Counted from the stretch's first letter, positions 8,712-17,909 are shown. The stretch: DNA of 64,000 bases from Sphingobium sp. MI1205 (GCF_001563285.1 NZ_CP005189.1:496001-560000); one strand, 5' to 3'. The notes: generated from the sequence alone by a model not told the origin. Made by a program: numbers and translations.

Positions 8712-10300
8712 ACCCGGCCCCCAAAATCAAGATATATATTAGTCGCGACATGGCTTCGGTCGCCTTGGGCGCGGATGCGGTCGCGCGCGCTTTCGCAGAG
8801 GCGGGGTGCGAAGTGATACGCACCGGTTCGCGCGGCCTTTTCAGCATAGAGCCGCTTGTCGAATTAGAGACAGTCGATGGCCGCGTGGGCTATGGCCCGG
8901 TCGGGCCTCAGGATGTCGCGGCCGTGCTGGACGGCACGCATTCCTCGCGACTTGGGCGGATCGAGGATCTGCCTTTCTTCACCAGTCAGCAACGCTTTAC
9001 CTTTGCCCGCTGCGGCATCACCGACCCGCTGAGCCTGACCGACTATGCCGCCCATGGCGGTTGGAAGGGGCTCGATGCGGCGCGGGGCATGACGCCGCGG
9101 GCCGTGGTCGATGAGGTCAAGGCGTCGGGCCTGCGCGGCCGTGGCGGAGCGGGGTTCCCGACTGGCATCAAGTGGCAAACCGTGCTGGACGCGGCGGCAG
9201 GGCAGAAGTTCATCGTCTGCAACGCTGATGAGGGCGACAGCGGCACTTTTGCCGACCGGATGCTGATGGAGGGCGACCCCTATTGCCTTATCGAAGGAAT
9301 GGCGATCGCCGCTCATGCGGTGGGTGCGGGGCATGGCTATGTCTATATCCGGTCGGAATATCCATTTGCGATCGCGACGATGCGGGCGGCAATCGAAGTG
9401 TCCGCGGGCAGGATCGCGCCCTTCACGCTGGAGATGCGCGAGGGCGCGGGCGCCTATGTCTGCGGCGAGGAAACCGCGCTGCTCGACAGTATTGAGGGCA
9501 AGCGTGGCCAGGTTCGGGCCAAGCCGCCCTTGCCCGCGCTGCAAGGGTTGTTCGGCCAGCCAACGGTCATCAACAACGTGCTGAGCCTGGCCGCAGTGCC
9601 CTTCATCCTCGCCGAGGGTGCGGACGCCTATGCGGCGGTGGGGTTCGGAAGGTCGCGGGGCACCATGCCGGTGCAGCTTGCGGGCAATGTGCAGAATGGC
9701 GGCCTTTACGAGATTGGCTTCGGCATCACGCTCGGTGAACTGGTGAACGAGATCGGCGGCGGCACGGCCAGCGGCCGGCCAGTGCGGGCGGTGCAGGTTG
9801 GCGGACCGCTTGGCGCCTATTTCCCGCCTTCGATGTTTCACCTGCCCTTCGATTATGAAACCTTCGCGGCGGCGGGCGGCCTTATCGGCCATGCAGGGAT
9901 CACCGTTTTCGACAACAGCGTGGACATGGCCCACATGGCGCGCTTCGCCATGGAATTCTGCGCGGCGGAAAGCTGCGGCAAATGCACGCCCTGCCGTATC
10001 GGATCGACGCGCGGCGTGGAGTTGATGGACCGGATCATCGCAGATCGCGATCATGATGTCGTGCGCCCGGATGCTTCACTTCCGGCAGGGCTTAGCAAGG
10101 CGCTTTATTCCCGTGCACCCAGCGCTGCGGAGCGTTCGCTCGATCAGGAAGTTGAACTGCTTCGCGACCTTTGCGACACGATGAAGTTCGGCTCTCTCTG
10201 CGCCCTGGGAGGCTTCACCCCCTACCCGGTGTTAAGCGCGCTTGATCATTTCCCCGAAGATTTCGACGCGATGACGCCGGTGAAAGAGGCTGCCCAATGA
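8708..10300 (+). CDS. fdsB: NAD-dependent formate dehydrogenase, beta subunit (NADH/FMN-binding)
   Basis: NuoF-like diaphorase subunit, 530 residues, that carries FMN and a [4Fe-4S] cluster and passes electrons to NAD+. After an N-terminal thioredoxin-like segment (about 1-85, no cluster cysteines) come the FMN/NADH motif 'GRGGAGFPTG' (about 143-152), 'CNADEGDSGTF', 'GAGAYVCGEETAL', and the cluster motif 'CGKCTPCR' (about 423-430) with a further cysteine in 'GSLCALGG'. The ATG at 8708 overlaps fdsG's stop, and the end overlaps the fdsA start, both as ATGA, so the subunits are probably made in step. Confidence 0.94.
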   Translation: MNPAPKIKIYISRDMASVALGADAVARAFAEAGCEVIRTGSRGLFSIEPLVELETVDGRVGYGPVGPQDVAAVLDGTHSSRLGRIEDLPFFTSQQRFTFARCGITDPLSLTDYAAHGGWKGLDAARGMTPRAVVDEVKASGLRGRGGAGFPTGIKWQTVLDAAAGQKFIVCNADEGDSGTFADRMLMEGDPYCLIEGMAIAAHAVGAGHGYVYIRSEYPFAIATMRAAIEVSAGRIAPFTLEMREGAGAYVCGEETALLDSIEGKRGQVRAKPPLPALQGLFGQPTVINNVLSLAAVPFILAEGADAYAAVGFGRSRGTMPVQLAGNVQNGGLYEIGFGITLGELVNEIGGGTASGRPVRAVQVGGPLGAYFPPSMFHLPFDYETFAAAGGLIGHAGITVFDNSVDMAHMARFAMEFCAAESCGKCTPCRIGSTRGVELMDRIIADRDHDVVRPDASLPAGLSKALYSRAPSAAERSLDQEVELLRDLCDTMKFGSLCALGGFTPYPVLSALDHFPEDFDAMTPVKEAAQ

Positions 10301-13158
10301 CCTTCACCCGCGAAATCGACCATGGCACCCCGCCCGTCGTCGCCACCGGCAGGTCCGTGACCTTCACCCTCGACGGCCAGCGCGTCACCCTGCCCGAAGG
10401 CACCAGCATCATGCGCGCGGCGTCGCTGACGGGCTGTTCCATCCCGAAACTTTGCGCCGCCGACAGCATGGAAAGCTTCGGTTCCTGTCGGCTGTGCCTG
10501 GTGGAGGTGGAGGGGCGCGCCGGTTATCCCGCATCCTGCACCACGCCGATCGCCGAAGGCATGGTGATACGCACCCAGACCGAGCGGTTGAAGCAACTGC
10601 GGCGCGGCGTTATGGAACTCTATATCTCCGATCATCCGCTGGACTGCCTGACCTGCGGGGCAAACGGCGATTGCGAGCTGCAGGACCAGGCGGGCGCGGT
10701 CGGTCTGCGCGATGTGCGCTACGGCTATGACGGCGCGACGAACATGGGGCAGGCGAAGGACCAGTCGAACCCCTATTTCGATTTCGATCCCAGCAAGTGC
10801 ATCGTCTGTTCGCGCTGCGTGCGCGCCTGTGACGAAGTGCAGGGCACGTTCGCACTTACGATCGAGAATATGGGCTTTGAATCCAGGGTCGCGCCGTCGC
10901 AGGGCGAGGATTTTCTGGGATCGGAATGCGTGTCGTGCGGCGCGTGCGTGCAGGCCTGCCCTACCGCGTCGCTGATCGAGAAAAAGGTCGTGGAGGTCGG
11001 CACGCCGGACCGCGCGGTGGTCACCACCTGCGCTTACTGCGGCGTTGGCTGCACCTTCCGCGCAGAAATGCGGGGCGAAGAATTGGTGCGCATGGTGCCG
11101 TGGAAGGAAGGCAAGGCCAATCGTGGCCATAGCTGCGTCAAGGGCCGCTTCGCCTGGGGCTATGCCCAGCATCAGGATCGCATCCTGAAACCCATGATCC
11201 GCGCGTCTGTCGATGAGCCATGGCGTGAAGTATCGTGGGAGGAAGCGATCGGGCATACCGCAGCTGAGTTCCGTCGCATCCAGGCGAAATACGGCACGCG
11301 GTCGATCGGCGGCATCACGTCCAGCCGCTGCACCAATGAAGAAACATTCCTGGTCCAGAAGCTGATCCGTCAGGGTTTTGGCAACAATAATGTCGATACG
11401 TGCGCACGCGTCTGTCACTCGCCGACCGGCTATGGCCTGAAGACCACCTTCGGCACATCGGCGGGCACGCAGGATTTCGACAGCGTCGCCCAGGCCGATG
11501 TCATCCTGGTCATTGGCGCCAACCCAACCGATGGCCATCCGGTGTTCGCATCGCGCATGAAGAAGCGATTGCGGCAGGGTGCAAAGCTGATCGTCATCGA
11601 TCCGCGCCGCATCGATCTGGTGAAGTCGCCCCATGTGGAGGCGGAGCATCACCTGCCGCTGCGTCCTGGCACCAACGTCGCGATGCTGACGGCGATGGCG
11701 CATGTGATCGTCACCGAGAAGCTGTATGACGAGGCTTTCATCCGGCAACGGTGCGATTGGGACGAGTTTGCCGACTGGGCGGAGTTTGCTGCCGAAACCA
11801 GCCGATCCCCCGAGGCGATCGAGCCCTTGACCGGCGTAAAGCCGGAGGATGTTCGCGCCGCTGCGCGGCTCTACGCCTCCGGGGGCAATGCTGCCATCTA
11901 TTATGGTCTGGGCGTAACCGAACATAGCCAGGGGTCATCCACCGTCATGGCCATCGCCAATCTCGCCATGGCGACCGGCAATATTGGGCGCGAGGGCGTG
12001 GGTGTGAACCCGCTGCGGGGACAGAATAATGTCCAGGGCGCCTGCGACATGGGCAGCTTTCCACATGAATTTTCCGGCTATCGCCATGTGTCCGACGACG
12101 CCACCCGGTCGTTGTTCGAACGAGCATGGGGCGTAACGCTCGACCCCGAGCCGGGATTGCGCATTCCCAACATGCTCGACGCCGCGACTGACGGGACGTT
12201 CAAGGGCATCTTCATCCAGGGCGAGGACATTCTTCAGTCCGACCCCAATACCCATCATGTCGCGGCGGGGCTGGCCGCGATGGAATGTGTGGTGGTGCAG
12301 GACCTGTTCCTCAACGAAACCGCCAATTACGCCCATGTCTTTCTGCCCGGCTCTACCTTTCTGGAGAAGGATGGCACCTTTACCAACGCCGAACGCCGCA
12401 TCCAGCGCGTGCGCAAGGTGATGGCCCCGCTCAACGGCTATGCCGATTGGGAGATCGTGCAACAGGTGGCGAACGCCATGGGCCTTGAGTGGGACTATGC
12501 CCACCCATCACAGATCATGGACGAGATCGCCGCGCTTACCCCGACGTTCGCGAGCGTTCACTATGATCGGCTGGAACAGGAAGGGTCGTTGCAATGGCCG
12601 GCCAACGACACCGCGCCTGCCGGCACGCCAATCATGCATATCGAAGGATTTGTGCGGGGTAAGGGGAAATTTGTCGTCACCGACTATGTGCCGACCGATG
12701 AAAAGACCGGCCCGCGTTTTCCGCTGTTGCTGACCACCGGACGCATTCTGAGCCACTATAATGTCGGGACGCAGACGCGGCGCACGGACAACACCGCCTG
12801 GCATCCCGAGGATCGTCTGGAAATCCATTCCAGCGACGCGGAAAATCGCGGCCTGAAGGACGGCGATTGGGTGACGCTGCGTAGCCGGGCTGGCGAGACC
12901 ACGCTGCGTGCACTCATTACCGACCGGGTCGCGCCGGGCGTCGTTTACACCACCTTCCACCACCCTGAAACGCAGGCGAATGTGATCACCACCGACTATT
13001 CGGACTGGGCCACCAACTGCCCTGAATATAAGGTGACGGCGGTACAGGTTTCGGCATCGAACGGCCCTAGCGAGTGGCAGCAGGCTTACGCCGAGCAGGC
13101 CCGGCGCAGTCGCCGGATCGCTGCGGCCGAAGCGGCGGATAAGAGGCAGTCCAGATGA
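10297..13158 (+). CDS. fdsA: NAD-dependent formate dehydrogenase, alpha (catalytic molybdenum) subunit
   Basis: Catalytic subunit of 953 residues that binds the bis-MGD molybdenum cofactor. Domains in order: an N-terminal [2Fe-2S] ferredoxin part with 'CSIPKLC', 'CRLC' and 'PASC'; a His-Cys cluster segment 'DHPLDCLTCGANGDC'; two ferredoxin clusters 'CIVCSRC' and 'CVSCGACVQAC'; the [4Fe-4S] at 'CAYCGVGC'; then the molybdopterin core. The metal ligand is cysteine, not selenocysteine: 'ARVCHSPTG' gives C373 and the essential H374. The C-terminal part is a molydopterin-dinucleotide-binding barrel. All key residues of an active FdsA are present. The enzyme needs an FdhD/FdsC-type sulfur-transfer chaperone, which is not encoded in this operon. 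Confidence 0.95.
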   Translation: MTFTREIDHGTPPVVATGRSVTFTLDGQRVTLPEGTSIMRAASLTGCSIPKLCAADSMESFGSCRLCLVEVEGRAGYPASCTTPIAEGMVIRTQTERLKQLRRGVMELYISDHPLDCLTCGANGDCELQDQAGAVGLRDVRYGYDGATNMGQAKDQSNPYFDFDPSKCIVCSRCVRACDEVQGTFALTIENMGFESRVAPSQGEDFLGSECVSCGACVQACPTASLIEKKVVEVGTPDRAVVTTCAYCGVGCTFRAEMRGEELVRMVPWKEGKANRGHSCVKGRFAWGYAQHQDRILKPMIRASVDEPWREVSWEEAIGHTAAEFRRIQAKYGTRSIGGITSSRCTNEETFLVQKLIRQGFGNNNVDTCARVCHSPTGYGLKTTFGTSAGTQDFDSVAQADVILVIGANPTDGHPVFASRMKKRLRQGAKLIVIDPRRIDLVKSPHVEAEHHLPLRPGTNVAMLTAMAHVIVTEKLYDEAFIRQRCDWDEFADWAEFAAETSRSPEAIEPLTGVKPEDVRAAARLYASGGNAAIYYGLGVTEHSQGSSTVMAIANLAMATGNIGREGVGVNPLRGQNNVQGACDMGSFPHEFSGYRHVSDDATRSLFERAWGVTLDPEPGLRIPNMLDAATDGTFKGIFIQGEDILQSDPNTHHVAAGLAAMECVVVQDLFLNETANYAHVFLPGSTFLEKDGTFTNAERRIQRVRKVMAPLNGYADWEIVQQVANAMGLEWDYAHPSQIMDEIAALTPTFASVHYDRLEQEGSLQWPANDTAPAGTPIMHIEGFVRGKGKFVVTDYVPTDEKTGPRFPLLLTTGRILSHYNVGTQTRRTDNTAWHPEDRLEIHSSDAENRGLKDGDWVTLRSRAGETTLRALITDRVAPGVVYTTFHHPETQANVITTDYSDWATNCPEYKVTAVQVSASNGPSEWQQAYAEQARRSRRIAAAEAADKRQSR

Positions 13159-13460
13159 GCGATGACACGCACGTCATGTCCACCACCGACCGGCTGGTCT
13201 ATATGGCGCATCAGATCGCCCGTAACCTGGCGACCCTGGGCGAAACGGCGGCAATTGAAGCGGTTGCCGATCATCTCACGAGCTTCTGGGACCCCCGGAT
13301 GAAGGCGCAGATCATCGCGATCGCCCGTGACGAACCCGAACGGCTTTCGCCGGTCGTGGCGCAGGCCGTGGCGCTGATGGCGCACGGCGCGCCGGAGCAC
13401 AAGACGCGCGCGATGCAATTCAATGCGGTGGGTGAAGCGGGACGTTGCGACGCAGGCTGA
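13155..13460 (+). CDS. fdsD: Formate dehydrogenase delta subunit
   Basis: Small helical protein of 101 residues of the FdsD family, required for assembly or stability of the FdsABG complex. It shows the family pattern 'RLVYMAHQIARNLA' near residue 12, 'ADHLTSFWDPRMK' near 38 and 'ALMAHG' near 71. The start overlaps the fdsA stop by ATGA. In many bacteria fdsC (an FdhD homologue) lies between fdsA and fdsD; here fdsD follows fdsA directly. The last 15 or so residues after the conserved Ala-His-Gly are variable in the family. It is convergent with the ClC gene, 28 bp away. Confidence 0.9.
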   Translation: MSDDTHVMSTTDRLVYMAHQIARNLATLGETAAIEAVADHLTSFWDPRMKAQIIAIARDEPERLSPVVAQAVALMAHGAPEHKTRAMQFNAVGEAGRCDAG

Positions 13461-13488
13461 ACGGATGGGAGGCCGCACCGGCAGCTGT

Positions 13489-14805
13489 TCAAGGCGCTTT
13501 TTGAGTGCTTTCCATCCCTGTTACAAAACGCTGGGAAAGGCCATGATAGAGCCGTTCCTTGCTGATGAACTGCGCCGCAAAATCCGCGATCAGCGCAGTA
13601 GCCAGCAGAGGCAGCATCAGTCCACGGCTCGCCGTCGTTTCTGAAATGATGATCACTGCCGTCAGCGGGGCGCGCACGACGCCAGTGAAGTAAGCGACCA
13701 TCCCCAACAATATGATCGCGCCCGATGGATAGCTGGGCAACATGCTGCGAAGAACGTCGCCGATCCCGGCCCCGACCGACAGCGAAGGCGCGAATATGCC
13801 GCCCGGAATGCCCGACACCGCCGTAGCGAGGGTGGCGACGAACTTCGCTGCTCCGAACCAGATCGGCACATCCGAACCGGTTATGACCGCATTGGCGGTT
13901 TGATAGCCGGTGCCCCAGGTCAGGCCCGTTGCCGTGCCAAGCAGGGCCACCACAAGTCCGCATCCCGCCGCGAACAGGAGCGGCCTTTTCTGCAGCAAGC
14001 GCCATGGCCGCGTCGTCGATCTTGCGGCTGAAAGCATCAGCCGGGAAAAGCAGCCCCCCGCAAGCCCGCCGATCACGCCAGCAATGGGAGCGGCGATGAG
14101 CGCTTCGCGGACATTGAGCGTCTGATGCATCACGCCGAAATAGACATAGTCGCCCGCCAACCCCAGGCTGACCATCCCGGCGATCAGGACAGCCGCCATG
14201 ACCAGCAGGGCCATCCGCTGTTCATAGGCTGCCGCAAGTTCCTCTATGGCGAAGGCAACGCCGGCCAAGGGCGTGTTGAACGCAGCGGCCACTCCCGCCG
14301 CGCCGCCGGCGATGTACACCGAAGCGCGCAGGGGGATAGCCATCACGCGATGCGCATAGGCCATGATGGAAGCCGAGATTTGCACCGTTGGCCCTTCCCG
14401 GCCGACAGAAGCGCCCAACAACAGGCCAAAGATCGTCATGACGAACTTCACGCACACGATGCGGGCCGACAGCAGCCGGTTTAACCCGTGGTCGGGATCG
14501 CGAGAGGCGGCCATGACCTGCGGGATGCCCGATCCACTGGCCGCGGGCGCAAGCTTGCGGGTCAACCAGACGATGGCGGCAAATCCCAGCGGCGTGATGA
14601 GCAGGGGCGCGCCCGGCCAGCGCGTCGCGATGTCGACGAACAGATCGCTGGCCTCGTCCGCTATCCAGGCGAACAACAAGGCGACAAGGCCGATCAGGAC
14701 TGCGCCGCTAAGAATGGCGATGCGACGGCGCCACACCAATGCTTCCGGGCCATGCCGACGCAGGAGCGCGCGCAGGCGACGCAGGGAGAGCTTGGACCGG
14801 GGCAT
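13489..14805 (-). CDS. ClC-family H+/Cl- exchange transporter
   Basis: Polytopic inner-membrane chloride transporter, 438 residues. The selectivity motifs are all there: 'GSGIPQ' (91-96), 'GREGP' (135-139) and 'GIPGGIFAPSLSVGA' near 330. Both E137 (equivalent of the external gating Glu) and the 'IEE' pair at 186-187 (internal proton Glu) are kept, so it should work as a Cl-/H+ antiporter and not as a channel; there are no C-terminal CBS domains. The ATG at 14805 is preceded by GAAGGA at good spacing; an open frame reaching 14904 would overlap the MarR gene. It lies 67 bp downstream of that regulator on the same strand, beside the ectoine operon, suggesting a role in osmotic or acid stress. 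Confidence 0.9.
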   Translation of the reverse strand: MPRSKLSLRRLRALLRRHGPEALVWRRRIAILSGAVLIGLVALLFAWIADEASDLFVDIATRWPGAPLLITPLGFAAIVWLTRKLAPAASGSGIPQVMAASRDPDHGLNRLLSARIVCVKFVMTIFGLLLGASVGREGPTVQISASIMAYAHRVMAIPLRASVYIAGGAAGVAAAFNTPLAGVAFAIEELAAAYEQRMALLVMAAVLIAGMVSLGLAGDYVYFGVMHQTLNVREALIAAPIAGVIGGLAGGCFSRLMLSAARSTTRPWRLLQKRPLLFAAGCGLVVALLGTATGLTWGTGYQTANAVITGSDVPIWFGAAKFVATLATAVSGIPGGIFAPSLSVGAGIGDVLRSMLPSYPSGAIILLGMVAYFTGVVRAPLTAVIIISETTASRGLMLPLLATALIADFAAQFISKERLYHGLSQRFVTGMESTQKAP

Positions 14806-14872
14806 GAAATATCCTTCTGCGGGTGCGCCTGTGAGCGCGGCGGCGATGCGCACCAGCCGCGCCGCTGCCATG

Positions 14873-15361
14873 TCAGACAGGCTCGGATCGATCGATAGCG
14901 CCACTGTCGAGCAGTGGCGCGGCGTCTATGTCCTGGGCGTCCAGCAACATCGCCAGCCGCTCGACCGCCGCCAGGATCATGGCCTGTTCCCATTGCGGCA
15001 GATTGGCGAAACGCTTGGTGAAGCTGGTCTGCAACAAGTCCGGCGCTTCGGCCAGCGCGGCATCTCCGGGCGGGAGGGACGAGAGAATGAACTGCCGCTT
15101 GTCCTTGTCGCTCCGCTGGCGCTGAACGAAGCCCCGTTCCTCAAGTCTATCAACGATCGCGGTGATGGTCGCCTGGCTGAATTTGAGCGCGGTGGCGATC
15201 GTGCCGGGCGTTGGCGAATCGCGGGAGGCGATTTCACGCAGGACGAGCCATTGCGAAGGGGTGAGTCCCGTCGCGGTGGCGAGGCGGCGGCTGCCGATGT
15301 CGGTGGCGCGGAGGACGCGGCGGAGTGCGCGGAGCGTGAGGGAAGCGATGTCTGAACTCAT
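14873..15361 (-). CDS. MarR-family regulator, probable ectoine operon regulator (EctR-like)
   Basis: Winged-helix repressor of 162 residues. The DNA-binding part spans about 30-105 with 'TPSQWLVLREIASRD', recognition helix region 'FSQATITAIVDRLEERGFV' and the wing 'RQRSDKDKRQFIL'; flanking helices form the dimer interface. It is divergent from ectA, with a 256-bp AT-rich gap holding a CTTTG-N5-CAAAG dyad. EctR, a MarR protein controlling ectoine genes in halotolerant methylotrophs, occupies the same position, so the same role is likely. Assignment is by position and family; no effector-binding residues can be read. Confidence 0.82.
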   Translation of the reverse strand: MSSDIASLTLRALRRVLRATDIGSRRLATATGLTPSQWLVLREIASRDSPTPGTIATALKFSQATITAIVDRLEERGFVQRQRSDKDKRQFILSSLPPGDAALAEAPDLLQTSFTKRFANLPQWEQAMILAAVERLAMLLDAQDIDAAPLLDSGAIDRSEPV

Positions 15362-15405
15362 GAAAGAAACATAGAAAAGATCGGTGTTTTACGCCATCCA
15401 AATTC

Positions 15406-15420
15406 CTTTGATAGACAAAG
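15406..15420. promoter_or_regulatory. Candidate MarR/EctR operator, CTTTG-N5-CAAAG
   Basis: A perfect 15-bp dyad in the AT-rich 256-bp interval between the divergent MarR gene and ectA. It lies 45 bp before the regulator's start and is followed by AT-rich sequence suited to a promoter for ectA. Its size is right for a MarR dimer; binding is inferred. Confidence 0.35.
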
Positions 15421-15617
15421 CATTTTTATGGGTTCTTTATGCGATGAAGAATCAAAATCGTCGGCCAGCGGTTGAAAAACGCACAAAAACAGCCTAAATA
15501 GCTGCGCAGAACGAGGGGATGACCATAATCTGCATAGAATTATAATTCGGGAGATAAAGCATCTTTGAGTCAAAATCCGATGCGGCCAGCGCGCCGCCAC
15601 GGACGTTCGCGCATCCT

Positions 15618-16181
15618 TTGCCGGAGCGCCAATCCAGCTTCCAGCTGCGCAGGCCCGTTGCCGCCGATGGCCCGGCCGTCACCGCGCTGATCGCGCAATG
15701 TCCGCCGCTCGATTCCAATTCGGCCTATTGCAACCTGCTTCAGTGCACGCATTTCGCCGACAGCTGCGTGATCGCCGAGTGCGATGGCGCGATCGCGGGA
15801 TGGGTTTCAGGATACCGCCCGCCTTCGGAGCCGGACAGCTTCTTCGTCTGGCAGGTCGCCGTCGCGCCGATCGCGCGCGGGCGGCGGCTGGGCGGCCGCA
15901 TGATCGAGGAACTGCTGAACCGCCCATCGGCGCAGGGCGTCACCCACCTGATCACCACAGTCACGGACGACAATGATGCGTCCTGGGCCTTGTTCGAAGG
16001 CCTCGCGAAACGGTGGAACGCCCCGCTCGACAAAAGCGCGCTGTTCGACCGCGACACTCATTTTGCCGGCGCCCATGCCACCGAATGGCTGGCGCGCATC
16101 GGCCCGCTGCCCCGCTCACTTCCCGGATCATCGGGCAGCGCGACATCAACCAATTCAAAACAGGGAGAAACGGCGATATGA
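15618..16181 (+). CDS. ectA: L-2,4-diaminobutyrate N-gamma-acetyltransferase
   Basis: Second step of ectoine synthesis: acetyl-CoA dependent acetylation of diaminobutyrate. The 187-residue protein is a GNAT fold with EctA signatures 'CPPLDSNSAYCNLLQCTHF' (28-46), 'FVWQVAVAP' near 76 and the acetyl-CoA loop 'ARGRRLGGRM' near 87. The frame has no ATG or GTG upstream before a stop at 15555; the only standard start is TTG at 15618, which leaves eight residues before the conserved 'FQLRRP' but lacks a clear ribosome-binding site. A GGGAG at 15549-15553 is followed by in-frame ATC at 15561, so an unusual start or a base error nearby is possible. The stop overlaps ectB by ATGA. Confidence 0.88.
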   Translation: MPERQSSFQLRRPVAADGPAVTALIAQCPPLDSNSAYCNLLQCTHFADSCVIAECDGAIAGWVSGYRPPSEPDSFFVWQVAVAPIARGRRLGGRMIEELLNRPSAQGVTHLITTVTDDNDASWALFEGLAKRWNAPLDKSALFDRDTHFAGAHATEWLARIGPLPRSLPGSSGSATSTNSKQGETAI

Positions 16182-17485
16182 TTACGACCCTTCCCAAGCC
16201 GACAAACCGCAAACCCGACACGGCCATTTATGAACGGCGCGAGTCCGTGGTCCGCAGCTATGCGCGATCCATGCCCCGCCAGTTCAACAAGGCGGAAAAT
16301 GTGTGGATGCACGACAATCAGGGCGGCCGTTACCTGGATTTCCTGTCCGGTTGTTCCACGCTGAACTATGGCCATAACCACCCGGTTCTGAAGCAGGCGC
16401 TGCTTGATTATGTGATGGCCGACGGGATCGCGCACGGGCTGGACCTGCACACCGATGCCAAGGCCGATTTCCTCAGCACGCTGGAAAATGTGATCCTGAA
16501 GCCGCGCGGCCTTGATTATCGCGCGATGTTCACCGGGCCTACGGGCACGAACGCCGTCGAAGCCGCGATCAAGCTGGCCCGCAAGGTTACGGGCCGCGAA
16601 ATGGTGATCGCCTTCACCAACGGTTTCCACGGCATGACGCTGGGCGCGCTCGCCTGCACGGGCAATGCCGCCAAGCGGGGCGGCGCGGGCGTGCCGCTGA
16701 GCCATGTCGCGCATGAACCCTTTGACGGCTATCATGGACCCGATGTGGACACGGCCGAATTGCTGGATCGGCGGCTGTCCGATCCGTCGAGCGGCCTGGA
16801 CGCCCCCGCCGCCATATTGGTGGAAACGGTGCAGGGCGAAGGCGGCCTGAACGCCGCGTCGCCCGAATGGCTGCGCAGGATCAACGCCATCGCCAAGCAG
16901 CATGGCGCGTTGATGATCGTTGACGATATTCAGGCAGGCTGCGGCCGGACCGGAAACTTCTTCAGTTTCGAAGGCATGGGCTTCACGCCCGATATCGTCA
17001 CCATGGCCAAGTCGCTGTCGGGCATGGGCCTGCCCTTCGCGTTGACGCTGGTGCGGCCGGAACTGGACCAGTGGGCGCCCGGCGAACATAACGGCACATT
17101 CCGGGGCAATAATCATGCCTTCGTTACCGCGACAGCCGCGCTGCGCCATTTCTGGAGCGACGGGCAGTTCCAGCAGGACGTCGCCCGCCGCAGCACGCTG
17201 CTTGAGCGGCGGCTGGACGCGATGGCGGCTGAACATGGCCTGTCGACCCGCGGCCGGGGGATGATGCGCGGCATTGACGTGGGATCGGGCGAGATCGCAT
17301 CGATCGTGACCGCATCCTGCTTCGATCGCGGCCTCATCATCGAAACCAGCGGCGCGCATGACGAAATCGTCAAGGTTCTCGCGCCGCTGATCATAGAAGA
17401 CGCCCTGCTTTCCGCCGGGCTAGACATTTTGGAAACCAGCATCCGCGAAGCGATGACCGTCCCCTACGGCGTCGCGGCGGAGTGA
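16178..17485 (+). CDS. ectB: Diaminobutyrate-2-oxoglutarate transaminase
   Basis: First dedicated step of ectoine synthesis: PLP-dependent amination of aspartate semialdehyde to L-2,4-diaminobutyrate using glutamate. It is a class III aminotransferase of 435 residues. 'MFTGPTGTNAVEAAIKLAR' marks the phosphate-binding loop, 'VDDIQAGCGRTG' carries the cofactor Asp, and the PLP lysine is in 'TMAKSLSGMG' (about K278). The start at 16178 has GGGAGA at good spacing and overlaps ectA; a long open frame to 16013 is not used. It lies 10 bp before ectC. Confidence 0.95.
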   Translation: MITTLPKPTNRKPDTAIYERRESVVRSYARSMPRQFNKAENVWMHDNQGGRYLDFLSGCSTLNYGHNHPVLKQALLDYVMADGIAHGLDLHTDAKADFLSTLENVILKPRGLDYRAMFTGPTGTNAVEAAIKLARKVTGREMVIAFTNGFHGMTLGALACTGNAAKRGGAGVPLSHVAHEPFDGYHGPDVDTAELLDRRLSDPSSGLDAPAAILVETVQGEGGLNAASPEWLRRINAIAKQHGALMIVDDIQAGCGRTGNFFSFEGMGFTPDIVTMAKSLSGMGLPFALTLVRPELDQWAPGEHNGTFRGNNHAFVTATAALRHFWSDGQFQQDVARRSTLLERRLDAMAAEHGLSTRGRGMMRGIDVGSGEIASIVTASCFDRGLIIETSGAHDEIVKVLAPLIIEDALLSAGLDILETSIREAMTVPYGVAAE

Positions 17486-17495
17486 GGAGTAGATC

Positions 17496-17909
17496 ATGAT
17501 CGTTCGTAAACTTCAGGACATCCGCAAATCGGACCGCAACATCAAGTCGGAGCAGTGGGAAAGTGCCCGGTTGCTGCTGAAAGACGACAGCATGGGCTTT
17601 TCCTTTCACATCACCACCATGTATGCCGGTGAAGAAATCAAGATGCACTACCAGAACCATCTGGAAGCGGTGCTGGTGCTGAAAGGCACGGGCACGATCG
17701 AGGATCTGGGCACCGGCATCACGCATCAGCTGGCCGGGGGCGTCATGTATGCGCTCAATGCCCATGACAAGCATGTCGTGCGGCCCACCACCGACATTCT
17801 GTGCGCCTGCGTGTTCAACCCGCCGGTCACCGGCAAGGAAGTGCATGACGAAAGCGGCGCCTACCCCGCCGAAGCGGACATGATCCGCGAGGCCGTACTG
17901 AGTAATTGA
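17496..17909 (+). CDS. ectC: L-ectoine synthase
   Basis: Cyclises N-gamma-acetyl-diaminobutyrate to ectoine. It is a cupin enzyme of 137 residues, the usual length. The iron-binding residues known for EctC are all present in register: E57 ('HLEAV'), Y85 ('GGVMYAL') and H93 ('DKHVV'), along with 'HYQNH' at 51-55. TGAGGAG precedes the ATG. The neighbours ectB upstream and ectD downstream complete the pathway in order. Confidence 0.96.
   Translation: MIVRKLQDIRKSDRNIKSEQWESARLLLKDDSMGFSFHITTMYAGEEIKMHYQNHLEAVLVLKGTGTIEDLGTGITHQLAGGVMYALNAHDKHVVRPTTDILCACVFNPPVTGKEVHDESGAYPAEADMIREAVLSN

Noticed and set aside
10246..11925. Minus-strand frame of 559 codons opposite fdsA
   Set aside because: GC-rich antisense shadow of fdsA, whose motifs are all in the plus frame.
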